A stretch of DNA of 64,000 nucleotides from an uncultured Erysipelotrichaceae bacterium (GTDB taxonomy: Bacteria > Bacillota_I > Bacilli_A > Erysipelotrichales > Erysipelotrichaceae): positions 1 to 64,000 of the forward strand of contig CAKVAL010000002.1 in assembly GCA_934725085.1 (NCBI GenBank), in the 5' to 3' direction. The translations under genes were made by a program, and so were the position numbers. Below, one piece after another: positions 8,656 to 18,300 of this stretch; the first letter of the stretch is position 1; each line of letters starts with the position of its first letter. Under the pieces are notes generated by a model. That model did not search any database. It was not told the DNA's origin and saw only the letters and a list, made by a program, of their open reading frames with translations.

Positions 8656-9315
8656 TTACCAATCTGAATCCCAATCAGTATCGCTGCTGTCCCATGAATC
8701 AAAGTCATAGTCATCAAAGTCACTGTCTGAATGAGTATTTGAAGTGTAGTTTTTTGATTTGGTAACATCGCTAAAGTCATATTCACTGTTATAGTCTTTT
8801 CCAACATAATACTCTTCATATTCTTCTGGAGTTCCTGAATAGATTACCCAATCATCCAAGATGGCATCAAAGAAGTACCATACATTGTCTGAATAATAAT
8901 ATGGCTGTTGTTCGATGATGTAATAGCCTTTTTTAGGACCTGTGAAGTATAGGATTAAATATAGTCCTATAACCGCAAAGAAGATGGTAAAGGCAGCAAT
9001 GTCTTTTGGCTTTTTCTTTTTCTTTTCTTTTTCTTTTTTTAGTCCTGTTCTTAGATCCATTTCATCAACTAACTTAGAAAAGAAAATATTAACCGCAATA
9101 GATTCATTGTTTCCTTTATATCTTGTGAAACGTTGACCATTGGCTTTGTTTTTGTAGACGATATATTCGTCTCCTTCTTTATAAATGCCGAAGCATTTAG
9201 GATCACTTCTATTTTCATTAATAAAGAAACGGGTTTTTTCACTAGAAATACCTTTTTCTTTAAAGAAAGTGTCAAGTTCTTCAATAGTAGTAAGTTTTAC
9301 TGGTTTATTTTCCAC
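8656..9315 (-). CDS. Hypothetical membrane protein with acidic tail
   Basis: A 219-aa protein of unknown family. Residues 1-95 look soluble and mixed alpha/beta. A lysine-rich stretch follows, then one hydrophobic helix (about residues 108-125), then an outward-facing segment with many Tyr and Trp, and a C-terminal tail made almost only of Asp, Ser, Tyr and Trp. The Lys-rich side before the helix predicts the N-terminus inside. It starts 3 nt after the stop of the upstream FakA-C-like gene, so the two are cotranscribed. No function is assigned. Confidence 0.7.
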   Translation of the reverse strand: MENKPVKLTTIEELDTFFKEKGISSEKTRFFINENRSDPKCFGIYKEGDEYIVYKNKANGQRFTRYKGNNESIAVNIFFSKLVDEMDLRTGLKKEKEKKKKKPKDIAAFTIFFAVIGLYLILYFTGPKKGYYIIEQQPYYYSDNVWYFFDAILDDWVIYSGTPEEYEEYYVGKDYNSEYDFSDVTKSKNYTSNTHSDSDFDDYDFDSWDSSDTDWDSDW

Positions 9316-9318
9316 TTA

Positions 9319-9570
9319 TTATCCTTTCAGTCCTCTAGATTGTCTGTCCATGTCTTCAACAACGATGTCATAGATTTCGCCAAGTGAGGCACAGAACTCT
9401 AATACTTTCCATGGCTCATTAGTATGGAAATGAATCTTGATTAGTTCATTATCACCAACAGCTAATAAACAATCACCTTCAAAGTTTTGGTTAAAGTAAT
9501 CGTTTATTTCATCTTCATTTAAGTTATTTCCTTCAATTAATAATTGAGTATCGTATCGATAGTCTAGCAT
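9319..9570 (-). CDS. Stand-alone FakA/YloV C-terminal-like domain
   Basis: An 83-aa protein that matches only the C-terminal end of fatty acid kinase FakA (YloV/DAK-phosphatase family). It has YDTQLLIEG, then a GDNELIKIHFHTNEP segment (usual family form VKVHVHTNDP), then LGEIYDIVVEDM. The N-terminal DhaL-like kinase domain and the middle domain are absent. A strong Shine-Dalgarno (AGGAGG) lies before the ATG, so it is translated rather than dead. It is first in a two-gene unit with the membrane protein at 8656. Whether it assists a full FakA elsewhere or is a relic is unknown. Confidence 0.72.
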   Translation of the reverse strand: MLDYRYDTQLLIEGNNLNEDEINDYFNQNFEGDCLLAVGDNELIKIHFHTNEPWKVLEFCASLGEIYDIVVEDMDRQSRGLKG

Positions 9571-9672
9571 AATGGCTACCTCCTTTTTAGAAATTATATC
9601 ACCTATATAAGTATGCTTAATTCACCTACTTGGGGGTATACATATTTTTTATTACGAGTATAATAATAAAAC

Positions 9673-11037
9673 GTGAATACGGGAAAGATGACTGAGGGCA
9701 ATCCTCTTAAATTGATATTAGCTTTTTCAATACCGCTTTTGTTAGGTAATCTTTTTCAGCAATTTTATAATATTGTAGATACTGCCATTGTTGGCCAAAC
9801 ATTAGGTAAAGTAGCTTTGGCTGGTGTTGGTTCAACTACTAGTGTACAGTTTTTAGTAATAGGTTTTTGTCAGGGTTTAACACAAGGTTTTGCGATTCCA
9901 GTTGCCCAAAGATTTGGGGCTAATGATTTAAAAAATTTGAAGAAATATGTCTTTAATGGAATTGTTTTGACTCTTGTTTTTTCTGTAATTATTACCTTAT
10001 TAACAGTTGTGTTTACGCCACAAATCTTATCTTTATTAAAGGTAAATAGTGAGATTTATAGTAGCTCATATAGCTATATCGTGGTGATATTTGCGGGTAT
10101 TCCGTTTACACTTTTATATAACTATTTGAGCGGTATTTTAAGATCTATCGGTGATTCTAAGACACCATTCTATTTCTTAGCTTTTTCAGCTATTTTAAAT
10201 ATTTTCTTAGACTTCTTCTGTATCTTAGTTTTAAGATGGGGTTGTGCTGGTGCTGCCATTGCGACTATCTTTTCTCAAGCAGTTAGTGGTCTATTATGTC
10301 TTGGTCTTATCATCATGAAGTTTGAGGTTTTACATGTTGATAAAGAAGATAGACATATCAGTATGAAACATTGTCTACATTTATTGAATATGGGACTACC
10401 TATGGGCTTACAGTTATCTATTACAGCTATAGGTTCCATGGTTATGCAGTCTGCAAATAATGGATTGGGTACAACTTATGTTTCTGGTTTTGCGGCTGGT
10501 GCTAAGATTAAACAATTGATGATGTGTCCTTTTGATGCCTTTGGTATCGCTACTTCTACTTTCTTGTCACAAAATTATGGAGCACGAAAGGCTAAGCGTA
10601 TCAAGGAAGGCTTTAGCGTTGGCTTAAAGATTGGTATTGTCTATGGTGTATTGGCGGGTGTTATCTTGTTCTTCTTTGGTAGAACATTAAGTGCTTTGTT
10701 TATTTCACTAGAAGAAGTTGAGGCACTAGATGCTTCTTATGATTATTTGAGAAGACTTGGTTATTTCTATCCAATGTTGGGTATGCTTATGGTGTCTAGA
10801 ATGGCTTTACAGGGTCTTGGTTATTCTAATAGGGCCATGTTGGCTGGTATTATTGAGATGGTTTTAAGGAGCGTCTTTGCGTCTGTCTTTGTGCCTATTT
10901 ATAAGTTTGATGCGATTACTTTCACTGACCAATTAGCTTGGTTTGGTGGTGTTGTATATTTACTTCCAATGTTTATTTTTACTTTTAAACAAGTTGAGAA
11001 GAATATCGAGTATGAATTAAGGTATATGCAGAAATGA
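9673..11037 (+). CDS. MATE-family efflux transporter
   Basis: A 454-aa multi-span membrane protein of the MATE family, only distantly like the one at 7277. It begins with MTEGNPLKLI and the helix with NLFQQFYNIVDTAIVG, a typical NorM/DinF-type start. The second half repeats the MGLPMGLQLS signature. The start is taken as GTG (9673); a TATAAT box (9659-9664) ends 8 nt before it, with no Shine-Dalgarno, so the mRNA is probably leaderless. An in-frame ATG at 9688 is an alternative. The stop overlaps the following HAD gene by 4 nt. Confidence 0.9.
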   Translation: MNTGKMTEGNPLKLILAFSIPLLLGNLFQQFYNIVDTAIVGQTLGKVALAGVGSTTSVQFLVIGFCQGLTQGFAIPVAQRFGANDLKNLKKYVFNGIVLTLVFSVIITLLTVVFTPQILSLLKVNSEIYSSSYSYIVVIFAGIPFTLLYNYLSGILRSIGDSKTPFYFLAFSAILNIFLDFFCILVLRWGCAGAAIATIFSQAVSGLLCLGLIIMKFEVLHVDKEDRHISMKHCLHLLNMGLPMGLQLSITAIGSMVMQSANNGLGTTYVSGFAAGAKIKQLMMCPFDAFGIATSTFLSQNYGARKAKRIKEGFSVGLKIGIVYGVLAGVILFFFGRTLSALFISLEEVEALDASYDYLRRLGYFYPMLGMLMVSRMALQGLGYSNRAMLAGIIEMVLRSVFASVFVPIYKFDAITFTDQLAWFGGVVYLLPMFIFTFKQVEKNIEYELRYMQK

Positions 11038-11666
11038 TTAAGGCGATTTTGTTTGATATGGATGGTACTTTGGTAGATTCAGAGCGCTACTATACTGAAA
11101 TGTCTTATAAATGGTTGTGCCAATATAACGTAGTAGATAAAAAAGAGATTTACAAGATTGTTGGTTTGAATATGGATGATACTTATAAGACGATGTCTTT
11201 GTTGAGTGGTTTGTCTTATGATGAAACTAAAAAGAGTTATGATGAGTATTTTAGTATGCATCCAATGGATTATAATGATTATCTTTTTGATGATGTCAAG
11301 GATGTTCTTTCTAAGCTTTCTGATTATAAACTAGCTATTTGTACTTTATCTTCTAGAGATATGTTGAATAAGTTTATTTCCGATACTGGTTTAAATTGTT
11401 TTGATTTACTTTTATCTGATGAAGATGTAAAAAATCCTAAGCCTAGTCCTGATATTTATTTAAAGGCTATTGAAAGGCTTGGTGTTAATAGAGATGAAAC
11501 TTTGGTTATAGAAGATTCTAGTACGGGTATTAAGGCTGGTAAGAATGCGGGTATTTGTACTTTGGCTAGGGATACTAGTAGATTTTTTATTGATCAAAGT
11601 GAAGCTGATTATATTTTTGATGATTTACATGGGGTTTTAAATATTTTAAATGAAAAGAATATTTAG
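11034..11666 (+). CDS. HAD-superfamily hydrolase, beta-phosphoglucomutase-like
   Basis: A 210-aa cytosolic HAD phosphatase or mutase. Motif I FDMDGTLVDSE has both Asp residues. An alpha-helical cap follows (residues about 16-80), then motif II LCTLSSR, motif III Lys in the KNPKPSPDIYLKA segment, and motif IV VIEDSSTGIKAGKNAG. The pattern fits the beta-PGM/sugar-phosphatase subgroup; the substrate is unknown. It is translationally coupled to the MATE gene before it and the membrane protein after it. Confidence 0.88.
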   Translation: MIKAILFDMDGTLVDSERYYTEMSYKWLCQYNVVDKKEIYKIVGLNMDDTYKTMSLLSGLSYDETKKSYDEYFSMHPMDYNDYLFDDVKDVLSKLSDYKLAICTLSSRDMLNKFISDTGLNCFDLLLSDEDVKNPKPSPDIYLKAIERLGVNRDETLVIEDSSTGIKAGKNAGICTLARDTSRFFIDQSEADYIFDDLHGVLNILNEKNI

Positions 11667-12075
11667 TTTTTTAATATATATTTTGATGCATATCATGATT
11701 GCGGTATGTTTTATTGATACCTATATTATGGATAAGTTATATGCTTCTTTGGTGGTGATTGCTTGTTTGATGATGCTTATTATCATTAGACCTAAGAGGA
11801 AAGAATTTTGGAAGAAACTACGTAATAGGACTTATTATTACTTGTTGTTTGCGTTTTTCTTATCATTTTTATCTTTTGTGGATAAGGTTAGCGTTCCTTA
11901 TGAATGGTTTAGTGTCAAAGGCTTTAAGATTTGGTTGAATTTTATTTCTTTGATTCTTATTATAAAGACTATTTATGGCTATGCTTCTAAGGATAGATAT
12001 TTAAAAAGGAATCCTAAGAATGAATTGAAAGCTAAGTCTTTGTTGATTAAAAATGAAAAAACTAATCAAAATTAG
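11650..12075 (+). CDS. Small hypothetical membrane protein
   Basis: A 141-aa protein with about four hydrophobic segments (residues about 5-22, 28-48, 64-80 and 92-110) and a basic C-terminal tail. No family is recognised. It overlaps the HAD gene by 17 nt and closes the MATE-HAD-membrane protein operon. Confidence 0.65.
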   Translation: MKRIFSFLIYILMHIMIAVCFIDTYIMDKLYASLVVIACLMMLIIIRPKRKEFWKKLRNRTYYYLLFAFFLSFLSFVDKVSVPYEWFSVKGFKIWLNFISLILIIKTIYGYASKDRYLKRNPKNELKAKSLLIKNEKTNQN

Positions 12076-12137
12076 AAAATATTTTTCTGAAAAAAATATT
12101 GAAACATTGAAAAATAGTGTTAATATTATTTTATAAA

Positions 12138-12384
12138 CGTTATAGATGAACTAGTAACAGGATTGACTGTATTAAAGAGAGACTGTGGTTGCTGAAAACA
12201 GTTATATAAGGTCTTGCGAATTCCTCATTTATGTTAGCTATTGAAACTGTAGTAGATGTGCTCGGTTGTTCCCGTTATCGAACTAGACCATGTTGGTGGT
12301 TAAAGAGGTCAATATAGTAATATATTGATGAATAAAGGTGGTAACGCGAAGACTCACTCGTCCTTTGGATGGTGGGTCTTTTTT
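12138..12384 (+). promoter_or_regulatory. T-box leader, probably sensing tRNA-Phe
   Basis: T-box landmarks in order are AGTA (about 12153), AGAGAG, GGTTGCTGAA, a candidate specifier GAA-TTC (12218-12223), and the T-box AAAGGTGGTAACGCG (12334-12348). A terminator stem AAGACTCAC/GTGGGTCTT (12349-12380) ends in a T run. Uncharged tRNA would stabilise the antiterminator. TTC would specify Phe. The bulge reads TGGT, whose last base pairs with A73, as in bacterial tRNA-Phe but not the G73 of tRNA-Trp. The codon call is inference, since stem I was folded by eye. TTGAAA and TATAAA-like boxes lie near 12107-12137. Confidence 0.88.
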
Positions 12385-12401
12385 GTTGGGAGGATATATT
12401 T

Positions 12402-13367
12402 ATGAAAAAACTAATGATGATTTTATTGTCTGTGTTGATGGTGCTTAGTTTAAGTGCTTGTGGTGCTAAGAAGGATGATTCTACTATTAAGGTGGGTATT
12501 TTACAACTTATGACTCATGGTTCTTTGGATGAGGCAAGAGAGGGTATGAAGGATTATTTAGCTGAAGCAGGATATGATAATATCGAGTATGTTTATCAAA
12601 ATCCTGAGGGTGATCAATCTAATTTAACTACTATGGCTGATAGTTTAGTGAATGGTAATTGTGATGTGATTGTGGCTATTGCGACTCCTTGTGCTCAAGT
12701 ATTAATGAATACAAATGTTGATACACCAATCGTGGGTACTGCGATTACTGATTATGTAAGTGCTGGTTTGGTTAAGTCAAACAAAGAGCCAGGTTCTTAT
12801 ATTACTGGTGTTAGTGATTATTTCTCAAGTGATAAGCAAGTTGCTTTAATTAAGGAACTTGTTCCTAGTATTTCTAAAGTGGGTATTTTATATACATCTA
12901 GTGAGACTAATTCTGAATTACAAGCCGATGAAATGCTTAAGGCTTTAGAAGCTGCAGGTATTGAAAGTGTAGTTAAGACTACGCCTGATAAGAATACTAC
13001 AAGTGAGACTATTACAGCTTTAGCCAAGGAAAATGTAGAGCTTATTTATATCCCTACCGATAATAATTTGGCTGCTTCTATGGGTAGTGTTTTACAATCA
13101 GCAGAAGAATATAAGCTACCAGTAGTTGTTGGTGCTGCTGCCATGGTTAGTGATGGCGGTTTGGCTAATGTGGGCATTGATTACTATGAACTTGGTAAGT
13201 TAACTGGTGAAGTTGTTAAGAAAGTGTTAGATGGTGGCGATACAGCTACTATGCCTATTGTTTATGAAGACAGTGGTAAGGTTTACTATAACTCTAAGGT
13301 GGCAGAAAGAATTGGCTATACAATTCCTGAATCTATTATTGAAAAGGGTAATGATTTAGGTAAGTAA
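12402..13367 (+). CDS. TrpX-like ABC transporter substrate-binding lipoprotein
   Basis: A 321-aa extracytoplasmic solute receptor. A signal peptide ends in the lipobox LSAC, so it is anchored to the outer face of the membrane by a lipid on Cys. The mature part is the ABC_sub_bind fold (TrpX family), with KVGILQLMTHGSLDEAREG near the start, VAIATPCAQ, and GILYTSSETNS. The ATG at 12402 has a strong Shine-Dalgarno (GGGAGG); a longer in-frame start lies inside the T-box terminator and is rejected. It is the first gene of a receptor-permease-ATPase operon. The T-box suggests an aromatic amino acid, likely Phe, as ligand. Confidence 0.9.
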   Translation: MKKLMMILLSVLMVLSLSACGAKKDDSTIKVGILQLMTHGSLDEAREGMKDYLAEAGYDNIEYVYQNPEGDQSNLTTMADSLVNGNCDVIVAIATPCAQVLMNTNVDTPIVGTAITDYVSAGLVKSNKEPGSYITGVSDYFSSDKQVALIKELVPSISKVGILYTSSETNSELQADEMLKALEAAGIESVVKTTPDKNTTSETITALAKENVELIYIPTDNNLAASMGSVLQSAEEYKLPVVVGAAAMVSDGGLANVGIDYYELGKLTGEVVKKVLDGGDTATMPIVYEDSGKVYYNSKVAERIGYTIPESIIEKGNDLGK

Positions 13368-13369
13368 GC

Positions 13370-14242
13370 ATGGCGATTGTTGTTTCTGCTTTATCACAAG
13401 GCCTACTGTGGTCAGTGTTGGCTGTTGGCGTATATTTATCTTATCGTTTCTTGAATATTTCGGATTTAACAAGTGAAGGGTCATTTACTTTAGGTGCTGC
13501 CGTCTGTGCCTCTAATATTGTAAGAGGAATAGATCCCTTATTATCTTGTTTATTAGCCCTTATTGCGGGTGCTTTGGCAGGACTTGTGACTGGTGTTTTA
13601 CATACTAAGTTTAAGATGCCTTCACTTCTTGCGGGTATCTTATCAATGACTGGTTTGTATTCTATTAATCTAAGAATTATGGGTAAGGCGAATATTCCCT
13701 TGACTCAATCAGTAACATTGTTGACTAAGTTAAAGAATGTCCTTGGTTTAACAAGAGATAGAGATGCAGCTATCTATTTGGGTTTGATTGTGGTTATTAT
13801 TTTGATTGTTTTACTTGTATGGTTCTTTAATACTGAATTTGGTTTTTCAGTAGTGGCAACAGGTAATAATGATAAGATGATTAGGGCCAATGGTGTTGAT
13901 TCTGATAAGACAATTATTGCGGGTTTGATGTTGTCTAATGCCCTTATTGCGTTAAGTGGGTCTTTGGTTGCTCAATATAATGGTTATGCTGATGTGACGA
14001 TGGGTATTGGTGCGATTGTAGTTGGTTTGGCAAGTGTCATCATTGGTGAAGTATTGTTTAAGGATAAGTATTTTGCGGTTTGTCTTATTGGTGTCGTGGT
14101 GGGTTCGATTATTTATCGTTTGATTGTAACTTTTGTGGTAAATACTAATTTTATTTCCGCTAATGATATGAAGTTGTTTACAGCTATTGTGGTTGCGGTG
14201 GCTATTATCATTGCGAATAAGGGAGGTAAGAAGCGTGTTTAA
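13370..14242 (+). CDS. ABC transporter permease, TrpY-like
   Basis: A 290-aa polytopic membrane protein with about 8-9 hydrophobic segments. It is related to branched-chain amino acid/monosaccharide ABC permeases (BPD_transp_2). Family marks are the early FLNISDLTSEGSFTLGAA segment and the coupling-region FSVVATGNNDKMIRANGVD. The start lies 2 nt after the receptor gene stop. It forms the pore for the ligand brought by the lipoprotein and works with the ATPase, which starts inside its 3' end. Confidence 0.9.
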   Translation: MAIVVSALSQGLLWSVLAVGVYLSYRFLNISDLTSEGSFTLGAAVCASNIVRGIDPLLSCLLALIAGALAGLVTGVLHTKFKMPSLLAGILSMTGLYSINLRIMGKANIPLTQSVTLLTKLKNVLGLTRDRDAAIYLGLIVVIILIVLLVWFFNTEFGFSVVATGNNDKMIRANGVDSDKTIIAGLMLSNALIALSGSLVAQYNGYADVTMGIGAIVVGLASVIIGEVLFKDKYFAVCLIGVVVGSIIYRLIVTFVVNTNFISANDMKLFTAIVVAVAIIIANKGGKKRV

Positions 14243-15029
14243 GGTTGAGGGTTTATATAAGATTTTTGAGGCTCATAGTGCAAATGAGGTTCATGCGATA
14301 AATGGTGTCGATTTAGTGATTAATGATGGTGATTTTATTACCGTCATTGGTTCTAATGGTGCTGGTAAGTCTACGTTATTGAATTTATTAAGTGGTAGTA
14401 CTATTGCGGATTCGGGTAAGATTTATCTAGATGATTTGGATGTTACTAAGATGCCTGAATATAAAAGGGCGAAGTATGTAGGAAGAGTTTTCCAGGATCC
14501 TCGTGTTGGTACTTGTCCTGATTTGTCTATTATTGAGAATATGTCTTTAGCTTCAAGAAGAGGGAAGCTTAGAACTTTAAGGCTTGGTATGTCTAAGGGT
14601 GAAAAGGAAGAGTATATTGAAGATTTAAAGACTTTGAATCTTGGTTTAGAGGATCGTCCCAAGAGCAAGGCTGGTTTGTTGTCGGGTGGTCAAAGACAGG
14701 CTTTGACGCTTTTGATGGCAACACTTGTTAAGCCTAGGCTGTTGTTGTTAGACGAGCATACAGCGGCGCTTGATCCAGGTACGGCGGCAGTTGTTTTGTC
14801 TAAGACTGAGGAGATAATTAATAAGCATAATTTAACAGCTTTTATGGTTACTCATAATATGAAGGATGCCTTAAGGTATGGTAATCGTTTGATTATGATG
14901 GATAAGGGTAGGATCGTACTTGACATAAGTGGTGAAGAAAAGAAGAAGTTGACGGTAGCTGATTTACTTAAGATGTTTGAGAAGGTTACTGGAAATGAGA
15001 TTGTGAATGATAGCGTTTTATTAGCTTAA
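14235..15029 (+). CDS. ABC transporter ATP-binding protein, TrpZ-like
   Basis: A 264-aa ATPase that powers the importer. Walker A is GSNGAGKSTLL (residue about 38), the Q-loop is in VFQDPRVG, the signature is LLSGGQRQAL, Walker B is LLLLDEHTAALD and the switch His is in MVTHNMKDALRYG. The GTG at 14235 with Shine-Dalgarno GGGAGG is chosen over a longer in-frame start because the extension has no homology look and lies within the permease gene. It overlaps the permease by 8 nt. A strong terminator follows. Confidence 0.93.
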   Translation: MFKVEGLYKIFEAHSANEVHAINGVDLVINDGDFITVIGSNGAGKSTLLNLLSGSTIADSGKIYLDDLDVTKMPEYKRAKYVGRVFQDPRVGTCPDLSIIENMSLASRRGKLRTLRLGMSKGEKEEYIEDLKTLNLGLEDRPKSKAGLLSGGQRQALTLLMATLVKPRLLLLDEHTAALDPGTAAVVLSKTEEIINKHNLTAFMVTHNMKDALRYGNRLIMMDKGRIVLDISGEEKKKLTVADLLKMFEKVTGNEIVNDSVLLA

Positions 15030-15052
15030 GGAGAAAAAATTCTCCTTTTTTT
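15028..15052 (+). terminator. Terminator of the ABC importer operon
   Basis: An 8-bp stem AAGGAGAA/TTCTCCTT with an AAAA loop and a long T tract begins within the stop codon of the ATPase gene. Confidence 0.88.
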
Positions 15053-15138
15053 GTGAGAAAAACTTGCAGAAATGAAAGATAAGTATTTATGATGAAACAT
15101 GGATAAGATATAATAATAAAGATAACGGAGAACGTGTT

Positions 15139-15354
15139 ATGGAAGAAGTATCATATAAGAAGTTATTTAAATTACTTATCGATAAGGATTTAAAGAAGAC
15201 TGAATTTGCTGCAAAGGCTGGTATTAGTCAGAATACACTAGCTAGAATGGGAAAGGGGCAATTCATTTCCATGGAACTTCTAGTTCGTATTTGTAAGTAT
15301 TTAAATTGTACATTTGATGATGTAGTAGAGATAATCAATAAAGAAAATAACTGA
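15139..15354 (+). CDS. XRE-family HTH regulator of the restriction island
   Basis: A 71-aa DNA-binding protein made of one Cro/C1-type helix-turn-helix (YozG-like). The HTH is seen in KTEFAAKAGISQNTLARMGKG. It has no other domain. A TATAAT (15109-15114) and a GGAG Shine-Dalgarno precede it. It ends 23 nt before the helicase gene, and its size and place fit a controller protein that times expression of a restriction-modification system, though that role is inferred. Confidence 0.85.
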   Translation: MEEVSYKKLFKLLIDKDLKKTEFAAKAGISQNTLARMGKGQFISMELLVRICKYLNCTFDDVVEIINKENN

Positions 15355-15377
15355 AAGCTTAGATTGGGGTTGGAATA

Positions 15378-18300
15378 ATGACTGTAATAAATAATGATTT
15401 ATCAATATTTACTAATAAGAACGAGAATGGAATTAAACTATCTGATCGTTTAAATACTGTTTTAACTAACTCAAAGTATTTTGACGTGTTAGTTGGATAT
15501 TTCAGAATCACTGGGTTTTATTTGTTAAAAGAGCAATTGGAAAATGTGGAAGAAATAAGAATTTTGATTGGCTTAGGAGCAGATATAGAAACCATCCAAG
15601 CAATGGATATTTTTGAACTTTCCGGAGCCAACGCCACTCGTAAAGTACAAAAAGTAATAACAGAAGAATTTAATAACACGGAAGATGATAATTTAGAAAT
15701 GGAAAATGGAGTATTTAAGTTTTGTGAGTGGATTAAATCTGGAAAACTTAAAATTCGCATGTGTTATGAAAAAAATGTGCACGCAAAATTATATATTGTT
15801 AGGAAGGATCCTGATAAAGTACCTGATCAATTTGGAAACCTAATTACAGGCTCTAGTAATTTTACTTTTAATGGTTTAGATAAAAATGTTGAATTTAATG
15901 TTGAACTTAAAAATCAATCTGATGTTCAATATGGCTTAGATTTTTTTGAAGAATTATGGAAAGATTCCAAAGATATAACAGAAGATATTCTAACAACCAT
16001 AAACAATGATACTTGGATGAATAAAAATATAACTCCATATGAATTGTTTTTAAAACTTCTCTTTGCTTATTTTGAAGAAGAGATTGATACTAGAAAGAAT
16101 GACTATGAATGGCCAGATGGTTATATGAATCTACAATATCAATCAGATGCTGTTACTCAAGCAAGAAAAATCTTAGCTCGTCATGGCGGAGTAATCATTT
16201 CTGATGTTGTAGGTTTGGGAAAAACATATATTGCAGCAATGCTTGGAAAATTATTAGATGGTAGAAAGCTTTTTATTGTGCCACCAGTAGTAAAAGATAA
16301 CTGGGAAAGTGTATTGGCTGATTTTGGATATAAAATGTCTGATAAAGTTGTATCGCTTGGCATTGTTGATCAACTATCGGAAATGGATGATATAGCTTCA
16401 TATAAATATGTTTTTATTGATGAAGCCCATAGATTCAGAAATGCATCATCTACTGAATTTCAGTATTTGAAGAAAATTTGTTATGGCAAAGGCGTTATTT
16501 TGATTACCGCAACACCTCAGAATAATACAATTTTAGATATAGCAAATCTAATTACTTTATTTCAGGATTCAAGAAATTCCTCAATAATTCCCGGAAATCA
16601 TAATCTTGAAAAATATTTCAATGAATTATATAAAGAAGTCAAAGTTTCAAAAAACGATCCCCTGGTTGTTTCGAATGTTGCTGCAGAGATTCGTGACAAC
16701 GTATTAAGACATGTGCTGATAAGAAGAACTAGAAGTGAAATAACTCAATATTATAAAGAGGATTTAGAAAAACAAGGCCTAAAGTTCCCAACTGTAAATG
16801 ATCCTATTCGTTTGGATTATATGTATGACGAAGAGATGGAACAGACTTTTATAGATACGATAGAATTGCTTAAAAAGTTTTCTTATGCAAGATATGCTCC
16901 TTTGCTATATTTGAAAAACCAAAAGAAGGTTGGATCAGATAAAGCTAGACAGCAAAACATGATAGGATTTGTTAAAACAATGCTTGTAAAACGTCTAGAA
17001 AGTTCTATCTATGCTTTTCTTAAATCTGTAGAAAGATTGAAAAAATCATCTGAGGGTTTTATAAATTTATACAATAAAGGAAAAGTTGTTGTAGGTGTCG
17101 CTTCAAGAACTAAATATAATTTCAATGATTTAGATCAAATGGAAGAAGAAGCGTTTAATGTTTTTATTGATGTGAATGATATCGATTGTTTTACATCTGA
17201 TGAATTTGTAGATGATTACATCGACAAAGTTAAAGCTGATGATGAGATCCTTCAAGAAATTTTTGATATGTGGAGTGAATATGATATCAAAACAAGAGAT
17301 GCCAAATATAATTTACTAAAGTATAATATTGATTCTTTTGGAAGTAACACGAAATTAATTGTTTTTTCAGAAGCTAAAGATACTGTTGATTATTTAAAAG
17401 GAAAACTGGAACAAGATTATGGAGATGTTGTTATTGATTTTGGAGGAGGAGATTCCATGTCTAAAAAGCAATATATTCAATATAATTTTGACCCACATTT
17501 TAACTCAAAAGGTATAAATGATAAGCGTATTTTGATTACTACAGATTCTTTGAGTGAAGGTATCAACTTACATAAGGCATCAATAATTATCAATTATGAT
17601 TTGCCATGGAATCCAACAAGGGTAATGCAAAGAGTAGGACGTATAAACCGTGTTGGCTCAGAAAACGAACAATTATACGTTTATAATTTTTTCCCAAGAG
17701 CCAATACACGAGAACACCTATCTTTAGAAGACTCAATAAGAGCAAAAGTTCAAATGTTTAATGAACTTTTAGGAGAGGACTCTAAAACAATAACGGATGA
17801 CGAGCATGTTACTTCATATAACTTGTACGATTTCTTGATGATGGCTAATAAGTTGGATGATGAAGAAGATATGATGTCAAATGGAAAACAAATGTCTTAC
17901 ATCAAGATGGTTAATGATATTATTTCAAATAATCCAAACTTAGCCAATAAAATACAATCTTTGCCTGATAAAATCAGGGTAGCACGAAAGTCTAAGGATA
18001 CAAATGCTATAATAACATTTATAAAACAAGGCTGGATTAAGAAGTTTGTTAAGTATGAAAACGGTACTTCAAGTGAAATAGAATTTGAAGAAGCTGCAAA
18101 ATTATTAGAAGCAGAAGAAAATGATAAAGGAATTGAAATTCCAAATGACTATTTTGAAGGTTTTACCTCAAATAAAAACCTATATTCATCAATATTAGAT
18201 TCTTCTAAAACTAGCAATCTTTCAAATGCTGCTTCACCTAATGAAAAAAAGGTTAGAAATACATTGAGAGCATTACTAACAATTTCTTCATTAAAAACTG

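Noticed and set aside
7431..9387. Several plus-strand frames opposite the MATE, 8656 and FakA-C-like genes
   Set aside because: They are antisense shadows of well-supported minus-strand genes, with no ribosome sites and no family resemblance.
12369..12401. Longer start for the TrpX-like lipoprotein
   Set aside because: The extension lies in the T-box terminator stem and would spoil the signal peptide; ATG 12402 has the ribosome site.
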